64,000 bases of DNA from Orientallactaga sibirica (taxonomy: Eukaryota; Chordata; Mammalia; Rodentia; Dipodidae): contig JAEOAD010000040.1 in NCBI GenBank assembly GCA_036365145.1, forward strand, positions 11,410,501 to 11,474,500, given 5' to 3'. Position 1 is the stretch's first letter. Every line of letters begins with the position of its first letter. A program made the position numbers and the translations under genes. The notes under the pieces were generated by a model. The model ran no database searches. It saw only the letters and a program-made list of their open reading frames with translations, and had not been told where the DNA came from. Shown piece after piece: positions 11,592-22,904 of the stretch.

Positions 11592-11929
11592 TGTGGTGGT
11601 TTGAATGTGAAACTCCCCCAACATGCTCATGTGATTGCACTGAGCTGAGGGTTCTGTTTCATGAGATTGTGGAGCCTTCAGGTGGGGGAGCCTAACTGGA
11701 GGAAGTCAGTCACTGAGAAGTATTGAGCTTGATAGCCCAGCCTTGTTTCAGAACCGAAATGCTCTGCTTCCAGGTTTGTGGAGATGTGGAAATTGCCAGC
11801 TGTATGCTACGAATGTCAACAGCATTACCATGCCTTCCTTGTCAAACCAGAGAGCCAAACTTAATCCTCCCTCCTTTGTTGCCCAAGTTAGATATTTTAT
11901 TACAATAACAAGAAAAGTCACTAACAGAG
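11592..11929 (+). mobile_element. MaLR-type LTR (ORR1-like)
   Basis: A solo-looking LTR. It begins TGTGGTGGTTTGAATGTGAA, continues through GGAGCCTAACTGGAGGAAGT and CAGAGAGCCAAACTTAATCC, and ends near GTCACTAACAGA. This order is that of rodent MaLR LTRs. No internal retroviral sequence adjoins it. Two overlapping ORFs (61 and 72 codons) are spurious. Confidence 0.8.
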
Positions 11930-14126
11930 CTTGTACATTAACTGGTTTAGCCCTCAGCTAGCTTAAATTCAAAGTCCTAAGCATGTGACTTCCATGTAAG
12001 TCTTTCTTGAATTTCCCTACATAACATCAACTTCTGTATCTTCACTGCAAATTGTGGTATTGTCATTATGAACTTGAGACCTCAAGCCCAAAACTCTCTT
12101 TCGTATATGTTCACATCTTTGCCGATTTCCCTAACACACTCTAAGCCTTTAGTAAGAGTTGACCTTCTTGAATTTGTCTGCTTATGCATAGTGAGGCAAG
12201 ACCTGTATGCACTCCGAGAAACCAGGAGAAATAAAATGATACCTTAAAGACTTACTAGGAACAAACACACACTCTTAACAATCCCGAAATATTATCAAAG
12301 TTTCCTTGTTAGTAACTGGAAGAAAAGTGAGTAAAGCTGATCACTTTAATTGAAAATGAAATCACACCAAACCTAATTGCTCTGTGGCACAAAGCAGCAG
12401 ATGCTGTACACAACGAAAACACTTTGCCTACTGTTTCAGGCCTTGTAAACATTTCCAGTATTCTGGTAATGCCTCATTTCCTTTGCGCTCTTTCCAAATA
12501 GAGCAGAATTTATTGATGTATAACAGTGAGGTCAGGTAATGAATTTTCAAGGTCATTTTTCAAATAGGACCACAGTGTATTTTGACTCCTAGGTGTCTCC
12601 ACATAATGTGCTGCTTCTGTTGAATACTTTCCCTTTTCTACCATGGTATAAACTGCCATTGTCTTTATGATCTAGATTTGTAAACCACAGTTTGAAAACT
12701 CACAATATTCCAACGATGTTACCAAAATAATCCATAGGTTACGTTTTAACAAAAATAAAGATATCTATAGGAAGCCTCCTATTATTTATAAGGATGCAGA
12801 TTTTTGGATATATTTCCTTGTGTTCTGTGAAATGAATCCAAGAAACAAGTTCCTCACCAAGTGTGCCATTCCTCCATCTGAATCTAAAATTTTGCATTCA
12901 TATTTATATATGATTTTCTCTTGGACAATTCTTACCATGGAAACTATAAGAAGAAAAAAATAGCAATGGAAGCACTGTGCTTGTACTATGCAAGCTAATT
13001 AGAATTTCATCACTAAGATGGAAAATATTGTAATTGATGTTTAATATTTTAAATCAAGTTATTCCCAAATAACTCTGTGTCTCTCCTTATACCTGTTCAA
13101 TGTTTCCATCTGTAAAGCCATTTCTTTTTGCTTTTGTGTAGTTATCTGTAAGTCAGATTCCCATGCCAGTTGTTTAATAGGCATTGTGCACAATATCGAA
13201 TGAGGCATGCTTATGACAAAAGAAATGAATATTGGTATGTGGTAAGGAACTAGAGGACCTGACCCTTTACACATCCATTTTTAAGGGGCACATGTTAAAA
13301 TAGATTTTGTTTGAGATAATCTATTACTGCTGAATGCATTCAGTGAGTCGTGTTTCCATCCCTATTAGATCTTCACCTGCAATGAAATATCAACACATTG
13401 AGTCTGTAATGTCCAAGATACTTTCCTAGAGAACTGGTGATGTATACAAAAGTCAGTAAGGCTGATTGGCAGGATCTCGGGTCCACCAGAATGTGAAGAG
13501 ACTCTGGAAACCTTTTTTACCCTCTTCTTCCTAAATGTTCCCCAACCTGTTGCTTAGTAGCTAACATTTGATGGTTATTCCTGTTCCCTTGGGATTCTAT
13601 GTTACACTGAAATATAATTTCTTTTTGTGTTATTTAGTAGCAGGGTGACTCACTCATTTATCATCAAAGAGGAAACAATTGTAAATGTCAAAGAGGACAT
13701 TATTAATACATGTTAAAATGTAAGGCATGGACCAGTTGCTCTAGGAACCCAGGACAGACCACAATCTCATTATTATGCTCTCAGTAACTTAAACTTACTG
13801 GAAAAATGCCTAAACCATGTCATGATAAATAGAGGGAAATGAATCTATCCTTATAACTATGTAAAATGTATACAGAATAACTAACCTATATTGTAAAAAG
13901 AAAAAAAAAAACTGTTTCACAATTTTTCTAAACTCACTCTCTATGGTAATTTAGTCACCAGAAATAATACTTATAATGCTTCTAATATTTTTTCACATTG
14001 TCTGAATATTAAGTGCTAAAGTTCCCTTTAATTATTGAGCCAAAATGAAGTAAATTCTTAAACACTGCTCTTGCAATATTTTGGTCATCTTTCCTCATGA
14101 GAATAAATACAATTTTACTTAAAAAA
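11930..14126. other. Unassigned DNA with a possible conserved block
   Basis: No gene or interspersed repeat recognised over 2.2 kb, the longest such run in this part of the window. The segment at about 12330-12560 has balanced composition, several TAATTG/ATTGA and CATTTCC-type words and no repeat signature, a texture often seen in conserved non-coding elements. That is only an impression. Confidence 0.4.
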
Positions 14127-14136
14127 AATCTTTTCA

Positions 14137-14300
14137 AGCCGGGCGTGGTGGCGCATGCCTTTAATCCCAGCACTTGGGAGGCAGAGGTAGGAGGATGGCC
14201 ATGAGTTCGAGGCCACCCTGAGATTACATAGTGAATTCCAGGTAAGCCTGGGCTAGAGTGAGACCCTACCTTGAAAAACTGAAAAATGACAAAAGAAAAG
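14137..14300 (+). mobile_element. B1 SINE
   Basis: Near full-length plus-strand copy from GCCGGGCGTGGTGGCGCATG to GAGACCCTACCTTG and an A-rich tail. It includes the CGAGGCCACCCTGAGATTAC and GTGAATTCCAGGTAAGCCTG blocks typical of B1 here. Target duplications: ATCTTTTCA at 14128-14136 and 14301-14309. Confidence 0.95.
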
Positions 14301-14310
14301 ATCTTTTCAT

Positions 14311-14530
14311 AGGGGCTGGTAAGACAGCTCAAAGGCAAGCCCATGTCTGCAAAACCCAAGGACCCGAGTTTGAGTCCCCAGTACCCACATAAAGCCACAT
14401 GCACAATGTGGCATATGCATCAATTGCAGTTCATTTGCAGTGGCTGGAGGCCCTGGCACACGTGCCAATTCATTCTCACTCTATATGCTTCTTTCTCTCT
14501 CTGTCAAATAAACAAATAAAATATTTTAAA
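14311..14530 (+). mobile_element. Dip-like SINE
   Basis: Plus-strand copy directly downstream of the B1, sharing its target: ATCTTTTCAT (14301-14310) and ATCATTTCAT (14531-14540). The head is diverged (GGGGCTGGTAAGACAGCTCA). Confidence 0.9.
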
Positions 14531-14540
14531 ATCATTTCAT

Positions 14541-15199
14541 GAACTTTTGCATAACTGATAAGTATGTTCCTATCAGAAGTAAAAAATCTGAGATTTTGAA
14601 AATTATCTGTTAGTGAATATCATATGGTTCCATATATTCATAGAAAGTAAATCACTTTCAAAATAAATACTATCAGTAATAATCTTTCTGCAAAATGTAT
14701 GGGTTATCCATCCCATATTTATTTGAACACTCATTACTATATTTATTTTCTTTAATCACAGGTTTGAAGGCTTATTTCTTCTTTCTGCCATTATAATGAT
14801 AGCCACAGCTCACCATAAAGGAGTCAGTAGGAGACAAAATGGTACAGAAAGAGGAAAGCAGAAAATAGCTTCAAATGCTTGTGACAAAAGCATTCTGTTC
14901 ATTGTCAGGCAGATTCCAAATGCTAAGGAAAGAGGCTTAGATATATTGAGTTCAATGTTTTCTAGAGACTTGTAATAACCATGGGTAGACCTTTTCTGCC
15001 TCATAGGGTATGCAGAGTCATAATTTGTCTCAACAATTATGCCTACTTCACTAGGTTAGGGAAGAAAAAAGGGAGGATGAATGCTCGTCAGTCTTTTTTT
15101 AGGATCATAACAAGTATATGATCACCAGTTCAACAAAGAATATAGATTATATCCCGAGTGGTATAGTTAACTGAGAGACATGGCTCATTCTGCCTATCT
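14541..15199. other. No recognisable gene or repeat
   Basis: Unassigned AT-rich sequence. A 64-codon minus-strand ORF (14810-15004) has no recognisable domain. Confidence 0.45.
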
Positions 15200-15417
15200 G
15201 GGCTGGAGAGTAGCTTAGTGGTTAAGGCAGTTCCCTGCAAAGCCAAAGGACCCAGATTTGATTCCCAAGGATCCACATAAGCCAGATGCACAAGGTGGTG
15301 GATGCATCTGGAGTTAGTTCTTTTGCAGCAGCTAGAGGCCCTGGTGTGTCTGTTCCCTACCCCGCTATGCTCTCCCCTTTTCCCTGTCACATAAATAAAT
15401 AAATAAATAAATAAAGC
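15200..15417 (+). mobile_element. Dip-like SINE
   Basis: Plus-strand copy from GGGCTGGAGAGTAGCTTAGT to an (AAAT)n tail of about seven units. The CT-rich tract is short and mutated (CTCTCCCCTTTTCCCTGTC). Confidence 0.9.
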
Positions 15418-15461
15418 TTTTCTGAGAGATTTTCAAATTGAAACATATGATATTCATTTTC

Positions 15462-15803
15462 TGTAGCAGCCACTTTTTTACTGCTGGGACAAAACCCCCG
15501 ACAAGAAGGAGTTTATAGAAGTAAAGGGTTTATTTCCAGCTTACAATTTGTAGGGAAATTTTGATGCCATGATGGGCCAAGCACAGCAGGATCAGAAAGC
15601 TGGACACCACATCTCCATGGTAGTGGGAAGACGTACAGAGAGTGAGCTAACTGCAGCTAAGAGTTCTGGACCACAACACACCAAGAGTTGCCCCAACAAC
15701 ACTCCTCCTCCAATGAAGCCCCACCTCCCAATGGCTCCACCAGCTGAGGGAATAAGTATGAGGCTGCCTCACAACATATGAGGACATTGTACTTTCAAAC
15801 AAG
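15462..15803 (-). mobile_element. MaLR-type LTR
   Basis: Minus-strand LTR starting TGTAGCAGCCACTTTTTTAC with GGGTTTATTTCCAGCTTACA, ACTCCTCCTCCAATGAAGCC and CACCTCCCAATGGCTCCACC. The order matches MaLR LTRs read backwards. The 70-codon plus-strand ORF over it is an artefact. Confidence 0.75.
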
Positions 15804-17480
15804 CACAAATTAGAAACATGGATGTCTCGTTAGTATTGGATACAGACCAAGATGGCATTATACGATTATACTATATGCAAATAGCAAAGCTCTGCTCCAC
15901 GAAGGAAGACCCCTGCATTTGGTTTAATGCCCCACCGCTACCATCTTGAAATGCTCAGCAATCTTCAAACTTCGGGGCTTTTTATTTCATAGTTAGCCCT
16001 GAAAAATTATATAACCAGTCCTGAATGTGAAAGAACAGACCGTCTAGCATGAGGCAAGATGAAAGTCACGGAGCGTCTGAACTAATCAGCAGTCGTCGAA
16101 GGCAGCGACGGTGACCATGACCTAATCAAAGAGAAGTTAGTTTGAAAAAAAAAGAGTTTAAACCACATGATGAGAGACCAAATTTTAATGACCAAGTTCA
16201 GATTTTTTTTCTAAAGTTGTTCACAAGCTTTTACAGCATTTTAAAGATATGTTCTATAATTAGAACTCTGCAAAGGCATGAATGATACATTAAAGAAATG
16301 GGAGAGATTCAAAAGCAGGAAATTGAAGTGGAATGTTGGGGGAAACAGCCTTGCAGGGAAATAAGAAGGGCTTAAGGATGTGGCTCTGCATTGGAAACAG
16401 TGTATGACATTCGTCTTAGTCTGCACAGTATGGCCCCCTCGTCATCCTTGTGCCCTAAGTAGGTCTAGTATGTCTCCTCAAAACCAACAGAACGTATTAC
16501 TATGTCCGAGTTTCTTTGTGAGCTTATGTCTTGTTCCCAATGTTATGCCAAACGCATTCTATAATAATTTAAATATTCACAGTAAAATTCTTCATAATGT
16601 ATCCTTCCAGAAATGTTAATAAAGTATAGCACAGCCTAAAAGTATCTTAGGGAAAATTGTTACAAAAACCACATGCATACACCTCTCCAAGGAGCTTCTA
16701 CCACACAATCATGTTTCTTAAGTTTTATTGCCAAAGCATTATAATAATAAATAACTAAAACAATCATTAAAATGCTAAGCTTGATATTTTTTATTATATT
16801 CATCGGGGATAACCATTTTGACAATGGAATACCCTGGATAAATACTAAAAGTGCTAAATCAATAACCAGGGCTGAAAATAAATCTTTATCTAATAGTGAC
16901 TGTGAAGCATTGACTTGATTCAGAGTATTGACTAAGCTGGGGAAAGAGCATTCGTAGTTCATCTTTCATCAACTGCATCCGGAACACGGTGGAGACCAGA
17001 ATGCCAACCTCACCCTCAGAGAGAATGAGTTCTGGCCCTGAACGCAAACTCTGACTTACCTTGCCTCATCAAAATGATTGGAGCTTAAAGGTTTTGACCA
17101 GATAACACATCCTTGTCTATTTAAAATACAGCATCTGGATTCTGAGGTTCAGGTTAACCAAATAACCATCTGTTAAAGAAAGAAATAAAGAAAAAAAAAA
17201 GTCGACATGAAAATGTTAAAATTCTCATTTTATTTGCAAACTTTTCTAGAAATTAGCAGTATCCTGGGGGATGTGATTCTCTGTCATTATGGCCTGGGCT
17301 TGGTTCATTAATATTACTTTGAAAATTCAACATGGAAATGTTAACACAGCCCATTTCTGAACCTCTTTGCTCACATGCTTGTCTGCCTACAAGTCGCTCT
17401 CTTTCCCTCCTCCTGGCCCAGCTCCAGCCACACTGGGCTCTGGACATGTGGCGAAATCCAGCCATGCACTTTAGAACAAT
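15804..17480. other. No recognisable gene or repeat
   Basis: Unassigned DNA. A short CpG-bearing segment near 16070-16115 (AGTCGTCGAAGGCAGCGACG) stands out in this CpG-poor region but is too short for a CpG island. ORFs of 61-100 codons show no domain. Confidence 0.45.
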
Positions 17481-17765
17481 GTTTCAGTCAATGAAGCAGT
17501 GGTCTCATGGATCATGGTGCAGCTGAAAAGTCCTATTGTCATGTGATGCAGCACAACCCATTCCTCATGTTCCCTGCGATGCTGTGTAAGCAGCACGCTT
17601 CGGCCGGAGCACGATGGAAGTATGGATCAATTACGTACACTGCTCTGCTCTCCATAGTGATAATGAACAGCCAGTCATCAGTTTATGTGCTTATTGTAAT
17701 ATCATGTCTATGATTATTTTGAAGTATATGCCTTGTGCTTATTTACAAAAAAAAAAAAAAAAAAA
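17481..17765 (+). mobile_element. Old A-tailed interspersed repeat, family not named
   Basis: The series GTGGTCTCATGGATCATGGT, GCTGAAAAGTCCTATTGTC, TTACGTACACTGCTCTGC, GATAATGAACAGCCAGTCA and TATATGCCTTGTGCTTATTT ahead of a 19-base A tract recalls a repeat seen in other mammalian orders, whose name I cannot recall. The A tail (17747-17765) implies retroposition. Short ORFs here are not genes. Confidence 0.4.
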
Positions 17766-17772
17766 GATGAAC

Positions 17773-18116
17773 TGGCTGGGGAGAAGGTTCAGCAGGCAAG
17801 AGAATTTGCTACCAAACATGAGCATGTAAGTCTCAACCCCAGCAGCTATGTCAAAAGCCAGCAGGGCTACACATGCCTATGGTAAGCCCAGTACTGAGGG
17901 CAGAGACTAGAGGCATGGTGAGGCTTCCTCGTCAGCCAGCCTAACCAAAATCTAAGAAGCTCCAGGTTCAGTTCAGAAGAGCACTAGAGGAATGACACCA
18001 GGTGGAGGACGCCTGACTTCTTCCCCTGCCTGCTATACATGTGCACAGAGTGGGTGTGCATCTGAACATACACACATACGGATATTTACATACAACATAC
18101 ACACGAGAAATAAATT
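17773..18116 (+). mobile_element. Composite B3-like SINE
   Basis: A tRNA-like head (TGGCTGGGGAGAAGGTTCAG), then a diverged B1-like middle (CACATGCCTATGGTAAGCCC, CTGAGGGCAGAGACTAGAGG), then a CA-rich end (ACACACATAC) closing with AATAAATTTAC. The arrangement resembles the long B3-type repeats of muroid rodents and differs from the Dip elements. Related minus-strand copies are at 23379-23768 and 39317-39712. Confidence 0.6.
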
Positions 18117-18340
18117 TACAGTAGAACAGAGTATGGCTATATAGAGAGGGAGAGAGATAGAGAGAGAGTGGCTTTATATACCCACTATATATATAGCATA
18201 TATATGTATGGCACTAGTTATAGTGTATATGTATTTCATGCTCATACACAGTGTATATATGCATATATAGTATAATCTTAAGTGTCACCTAGGTTTGTGT
18301 AAGTACACTCTATATTGTATATACAATAAGAATGGTGATA
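18117..18340. repeat. GA-rich and TATA-rich simple sequence
   Basis: Imperfect GA repeats at 18145-18170 followed by TATATA/GTATAT-rich sequence to about 18325. It directly follows the composite SINE. Confidence 0.7.
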
Positions 18341-18598
18341 CCTCAAAACATGTCTCTTTTTGGTGGAGGCAAAATCACTCCTGTCTCTTGACATGATCCT
18401 GGCTAGGAAGAGGTTTCCACATGGCTGGAACCTCATGATGGAACTGAAACCATGCAATTTAATTCTTTCACTGGCAATAGCACTCCTGTCTTTTTTAGGC
18501 TTTCAAGAAAAGGAAACCCAAACTCTTCTCTACTCTAGAGAAATAAGAGGGCTGAAAGAAAAATCATTTGTACAGATTTATGCTCCCTAGATAAATAT
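18341..18598. other. Unassigned segment with a 76-codon ORF
   Basis: A plus-strand ORF (18360-18590) encodes a hydrophobic stretch (LILSLAIALLSFLGF) followed by a charged tail. I recognise no family. A Dip SINE splits this segment from 18814-19430, which also lacks repeat signatures, so the two may belong to one decayed older element. No coding claim is made. Confidence 0.25.
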
Positions 18599-18611
18599 AA
18601 GAATATGACTA

Positions 18612-18800
18612 GGGGCTGGAGAGATGGCTTAACAGTTAAGGCATTTGCCTGCAAAGCCAAAGGACCCCAGTTCCATTCTCCAGGACCCATGTAAGCCAGA
18701 TATATAAGGGGGCACATGCATGTGGAGTTCGTTTGCAGTGGCTGGATGCCCTGGAGTGCCCATTCTCTCTGTCTCTCTGCCTCTTTCTCTCTCTCAAATA
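18612..18800 (+). mobile_element. Dip-like SINE
   Basis: Complete plus-strand copy. Perfect target duplications: AAGAATATGACTA at 18599-18611 and 18801-18813. It has GGGGGCACATGCATGTGGAG in the middle and a GCCTCTTTCTCTCTCTCAAA end. Confidence 0.95.
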
Positions 18801-18813
18801 AAGAATATGACTA

Positions 18814-19430
18814 ATAAGGAGTTCTTTGCAAAGTTACAGAAAAAAGAATGACTTGACCCTCCCATTATGACACTAGAAATTCTGAAGTCCTCCCCAAGGA
18901 GCTAAGGCAATTGCATTTAAGTTTCCTGCTCCTACTGACCCACCTCTACCCTATACGGGAATTTATGATAAAAACTTAGGTCATGTAGTTATAAGAATGG
19001 AAAATGGGTATGTTATAGTTCATTGCTCTTTTTTGGAAAACCTTACTCGATCAGGCCCTGCTTGGTGTTTTTTTATCCAGAGAAAGACAGAACTCTTTAA
19101 TCAAACAGGTTAATGAGTATTTTGCTAAGCTTGGCTACAAAGAATGTATAAGAAAGTTAGAAGAATGGCCCTTCTGTATGAAACAGTCCGTCTAGCACTT
19201 CGCGGATTTTTTTTTTTTCTGAGAACTGAGTATTTTGATATTTCCTGGAAAATAAGCCTGCTTTTGTTCTGTAGTAGTATAAATAAAACACAAGGTTTTG
19301 AGGAAGGCAGAGATGCCTGAATCACCTGGAACAGCAACCTGGTGTCTCTCATTCTTCCCCTGCCAACTCCGCATTTCCTTCTAGGACCTCACTCCAGCTG
19401 GGCTGGCTCCCAGCACCTTTTATTATTTTA
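18814..19430. other. Unassigned DNA, possible decayed coding-like segment
   Basis: Partly open frames occur (for example around 19100-19170) but are broken by stops and frameshifts. Short minus-strand ORFs at 19125-19374 cross a 12-base T run. The source could be an old endogenous retroelement; I cannot name one. Confidence 0.25.
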
Positions 19431-19433
19431 ACA

Positions 19434-19630
19434 GTTTATTTATTTATTTATGAGAGAGAGAGAGAGAGAGAGAGATGAAGAATGGGTGCACCAGGACCTC
19501 TAGCCACTAAAAGCAAACTCAACACATGCAGCACCTTGTGTATGGGGCTTTATGTGGGTACTGGGGTATCAAACTTGGGTCCTTGGGCTTTTCAGGCAAG
19601 CACTTTAACTGCTCAGCCATCTCTCCAGCC
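19434..19630 (-). mobile_element. Dip-like SINE
   Basis: Minus-strand copy from a TTTATTTATTTATGAGAGAG start, through GGGTGCACCAGGACCTCTAG, to the head TCAGCCATCTCTCCAGCC at 19630. Confidence 0.9.
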
Positions 19631-20269
19631 TAGAACATGCCCCTTTTAAGTGATGAGAGAATGACTGGATGCAGGGATCTTGCCATCTCTACGTCTTTGC
19701 ATCCCTCTGTGACTCTTACCTTATGGATGTGTGTATTTTTTAAAGTCCCTTCATCATTTTATAAAAATAGCACCTTTTCATTGATGACTTTTCTAGTCTC
19801 CATCCTCAGCCATCCCAATTTTTCATTTATCTTTATCGGTAGTACTTACTAACATATAATATAATATGCAGCTCTACTTTATTCGTTGATTTAACCCCCA
19901 CCATATTTCTGGCAAATATAAACGTTCTGTGGGCTGAGCATTGGGTTATGTGTGCCCACTGTATGATATTCAGTGCCAGGGAGAGTGTCTGACATATTGT
20001 TTGCACTCAATACATATATGCTGTCCAATGGGTGGAAGTGGAAATATTTCTATAAGTTGCTTGCCCTGAACCTCCTATAACCAAAGTTCCTACCAAAGTC
20101 ACAAAGACAAGAGTCGTAGTTCCTTCACATACTGGAGTGTCACATGTTCCAGTCAGCTTCTGTGACCAAATTAATAAGTTCTTTTAGCATATGTCTCTCT
20201 CCCAGGGACTGTAAAGCTTTATTAGGTGGGAAAATCATATATATATATAAAATGCCATTAACTGTCATA
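19631..20269. other. No recognisable gene or repeat
   Basis: Unassigned AT-rich DNA. A 71-codon ORF (19637-19852) shows no domain. Confidence 0.45.
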
Positions 20270-20605
20270 ATCAACTGGAGCTGTCATAGCAGAGGACCAT
20301 AAACAGGCTGGTTTATAAGAGAGAAATCTATTACTCAACAGTAATGAAGGCTGGAAGTTCAAGGTCAGAGTCAGCATGGTCAGATTCTATTGAAGAGGCC
20401 CCTATCTGACTTGATCATGACCCTCATCTTTCAGGTTAGAACACTGATGGGAAGAAATAGCATTCTCTAGTATCTCCCATAAGACCATTAAGCATGTCAC
20501 AAATGATCCATTTCATAACCTCATCTCAACGCACTTGGGAAGCTAGAACTGCAGCCTATGCGTTTTGGGGAGACATTCACTTGGGTCCTGAAAAATAACT
20601 TCATG
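20270..20605 (-). mobile_element. Old MLT1/MaLR-like LTR
   Basis: On the plus strand GGCTGGTTTATAAGAGAGAA, GAAGGCTGGAAGTTCAAGG, CATAACCTCATCTCAACGC and TTTTGGGGAGACATTCAC follow the order of an inverted MLT1-type LTR (ERVL-MaLR). It is strongly diverged and has no clear ends. Confidence 0.55.
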
Positions 20606-20831
20606 CAGGTGTCGCTTTCTAGTTCCTTCCAGCCACTGTATATGTTACATCACGATCTCACACATACAACATTGCATTGTGTTTGGTTTTTGTTCTCCTA
20701 TTCAACTCTCCCAGTCCCACCCATCCCAGCTTCTTGACCTAAAAGTCAAGGTTAGAAGATGTTGACTTATGGTTTCATTCAGGAAAGGGTGATATGGACT
20801 CAGATTGCTACAGCTCTATGATATGAAATAT

Positions 20832-20833
<2 letters not shown>

Positions 20834-20870
<37 letters not shown>

Positions 20871-21007
20871 TTGAGGTAGTGTCTCACTCTAGTTCAGGCT
20901 GACCTGGAATTCACTATGTAGTCTCAGGGTAGCCTCGACCTCACAGCAATCCTCCTACTTCTGCCTCCCAAGTGCTGGGATTAAAGGCGTGCGCCACCAC
21001 GCCTGGC
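20834..21007 (-). mobile_element. B1 SINE with (TTTA)n
   Basis: Minus-strand B1 whose tail, read on the plus strand, is a long (TTTA)n run, so the A-rich tail has become a microsatellite. Target duplications: TGATATGAAATATTT (20819-20833) and TGATATTAAATATTT (21008-21022). Confidence 0.95.
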
Positions 21008-21250
21008 TGATATTAAATATTTGGAATGAAGATTCTTTAACACAAACAAGATCTTGGGTCAGTATCCTTTCTCAGATGAGAAGTTGATGCATTATAATGC
21101 TAACAAAATCTATGCCTTGTTACTTGTTATGAAAGATATTCCCTTCCTTGATTAAGAGATATTCAGGAACCATCTTGTCTCAGTGTATGAAAACAGGCTT
21201 GAAAGCGCCATGAGATCCACAAAAATATAGATACAGAATTACACAAAATA

Positions 21251-21387
21251 GGCCGGGCATGGTGGTGCATGCCTTTAATCCCAGCACTCAGGAGGCAGAG
21301 GTAGGAGGATTGCCATGAGTTCGAGGCCACCCTGAGACTACATAGTTAATTCCAGGTCCGCCTGGACCAGAGTGAAACCCTACCTCG

Positions 21388-21416
<29 letters not shown>
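21251..21416 (+). mobile_element. B1 SINE
   Basis: Full-length plus-strand B1 with an A tail of about 30 bases. Perfect 16-bp target duplications AGAATTACACAAAATA at 21235-21250 and 21417-21432. The long uninterrupted A tail and exact duplications suggest a recent insertion. Confidence 0.96.
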
Positions 21417-21419
<3 letters not shown>

Positions 21420-21432
21420 ATTACACAAAATA

Positions 21433-22701
21433 CAGTTTAATGAGGAGCTTACTGACAGCACTATTGTCCTTTGGGCTCCACAAGACCAAGTGTATTCTCA
21501 TGATTTGGGCCAAAATAGTCAACTTTGTGATTTATTTCAGACACATTAATTGACATGACCTACTTTCATTACAATGTACTGACTCTGCTTTATTAAGAAA
21601 AATTTCATTTTGTAATAAAGCAAAAGTCCCACATAGACAAGAGATACTAAATGAAAAGAAACTAAAAAGCAACAGAAAGTATCTTCCTGTAATCAAATGC
21701 TCAGAAGAATTTTTTTTCTTTTAGAATACAAATGTTTTCTGTATGGCACATTCTGTGAATTACTCTAATAATTTTTAAAAGGGGAAATAAACTTTTTAAA
21801 GTTATAAAAAAAAGAGGATAGGTGCTTACCAAAAGGTCAGGGCAAAAATGACTTCATCCAAGCTGGGATCATCTCAAGCTCTCAGTGAGATGGGCATATT
21901 TCTTGCATAAATTTCCATATTATAAACTCCATTTCTACTCTAGAAATTTTGCCTGATTAGAATATTCTGGGAAACTATTTGGGCAAAACAGGCAGGAATT
22001 CCTCAGGGGCCATCATTGTGGTGAAGTCTCATGATGACTACAAAAAGGTTGAGCTGAAAGCAAACAGAGCGAGGTGAATGTGAGCGACGAGAGAGCAGAA
22101 CAGACATACCTAGTTTAATTGCCTACTTACTGATCATAAATCTAAAGGTCAAAGCATTAAAAAGTTGATGTTGTACCAAGTCCCTCTCTGGAAATCTTCA
22201 AAATGATGGACATTAATTTACCTCCTTTTCTGCTCATCACTTCTACCTTGCCAAGATATGTCATACATTTTAAAGCAATTTACAAGGCAAATATTCCCAA
22301 GAGGTGGAAAAGTTACTAATGCATTAACAGACTCATTTGTAATCTTGAAATTGCTAGTGATGAGAGACAGAAATTGGATAGGCAGCTTGGGTGGGGGGTG
22401 GGGGGGCTAACCACAAAGTGAATAGCTTTCTCTTGCCGAAGTGCAGGAATTGTCACTGGGCCTGTGGCAGAAAATCTTGTTCCATTACGGGTCAGAAACA
22501 TCAGCAGGATCTGGCCTTTCCTGATCTCTGCCCCCTTAAGAAGTCCTTCCACTCCGTTCCTAGACAATTCCAAAATTCCTGATCCCAGACTCCTGGCATC
22601 GGCAGTAAGTTGGATAAACCAGCCACCTATCCATGGGGTTCATTGAATAACTTGCAAAACTGATCTTCCTCAGATAGTCAAGCCCACCCCCCATCGTTAA
22701 A
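21433..22701. other. No recognisable gene or repeat
   Basis: Unassigned DNA with a G-rich run at 22390-22407 (GGTGGGGGGTGGGGGG). Three ORFs of 60-85 codons overlap on both strands at 22316-22751; the rightmost enters the following B1. None shows a domain. Confidence 0.45.
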
Positions 22702-22714
22702 AATCCAGATCTGA

Positions 22715-22891
22715 AGCCAGGCATGGTGGCACACACTTTTAATCCCAGCACTCAGCACTTGGGAAGCAGAAGTATGAGGATGACTGTGAGTTCGAGGCCA
22801 CCCAGAGGATACAGAGTGAATTCCAGGTCAGCCTGGGCTAGAACGAGACCTTACCTCGAAAACAAAAATATGAAACAAAAACAAAAAATAT
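22715..22891 (+). mobile_element. B1 SINE with internal 10-bp duplication
   Basis: Plus-strand B1 in which CAGCACT is repeated (CCCAGCACTCAGCACTTGGG), a small tandem duplication absent from other B1 copies here. Perfect target duplications AATCCAGATCTGA at 22702-22714 and 22892-22904. Confidence 0.95.
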
Positions 22892-22904
22892 AATCCAGAT
22901 CTGA

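Noticed and set aside
16070..16115. CpG cluster as a possible CpG island or promoter
   Set aside because: Only a few CpGs over less than 50 bp, with AT-rich flanks and no promoter elements or adjoining ORF.
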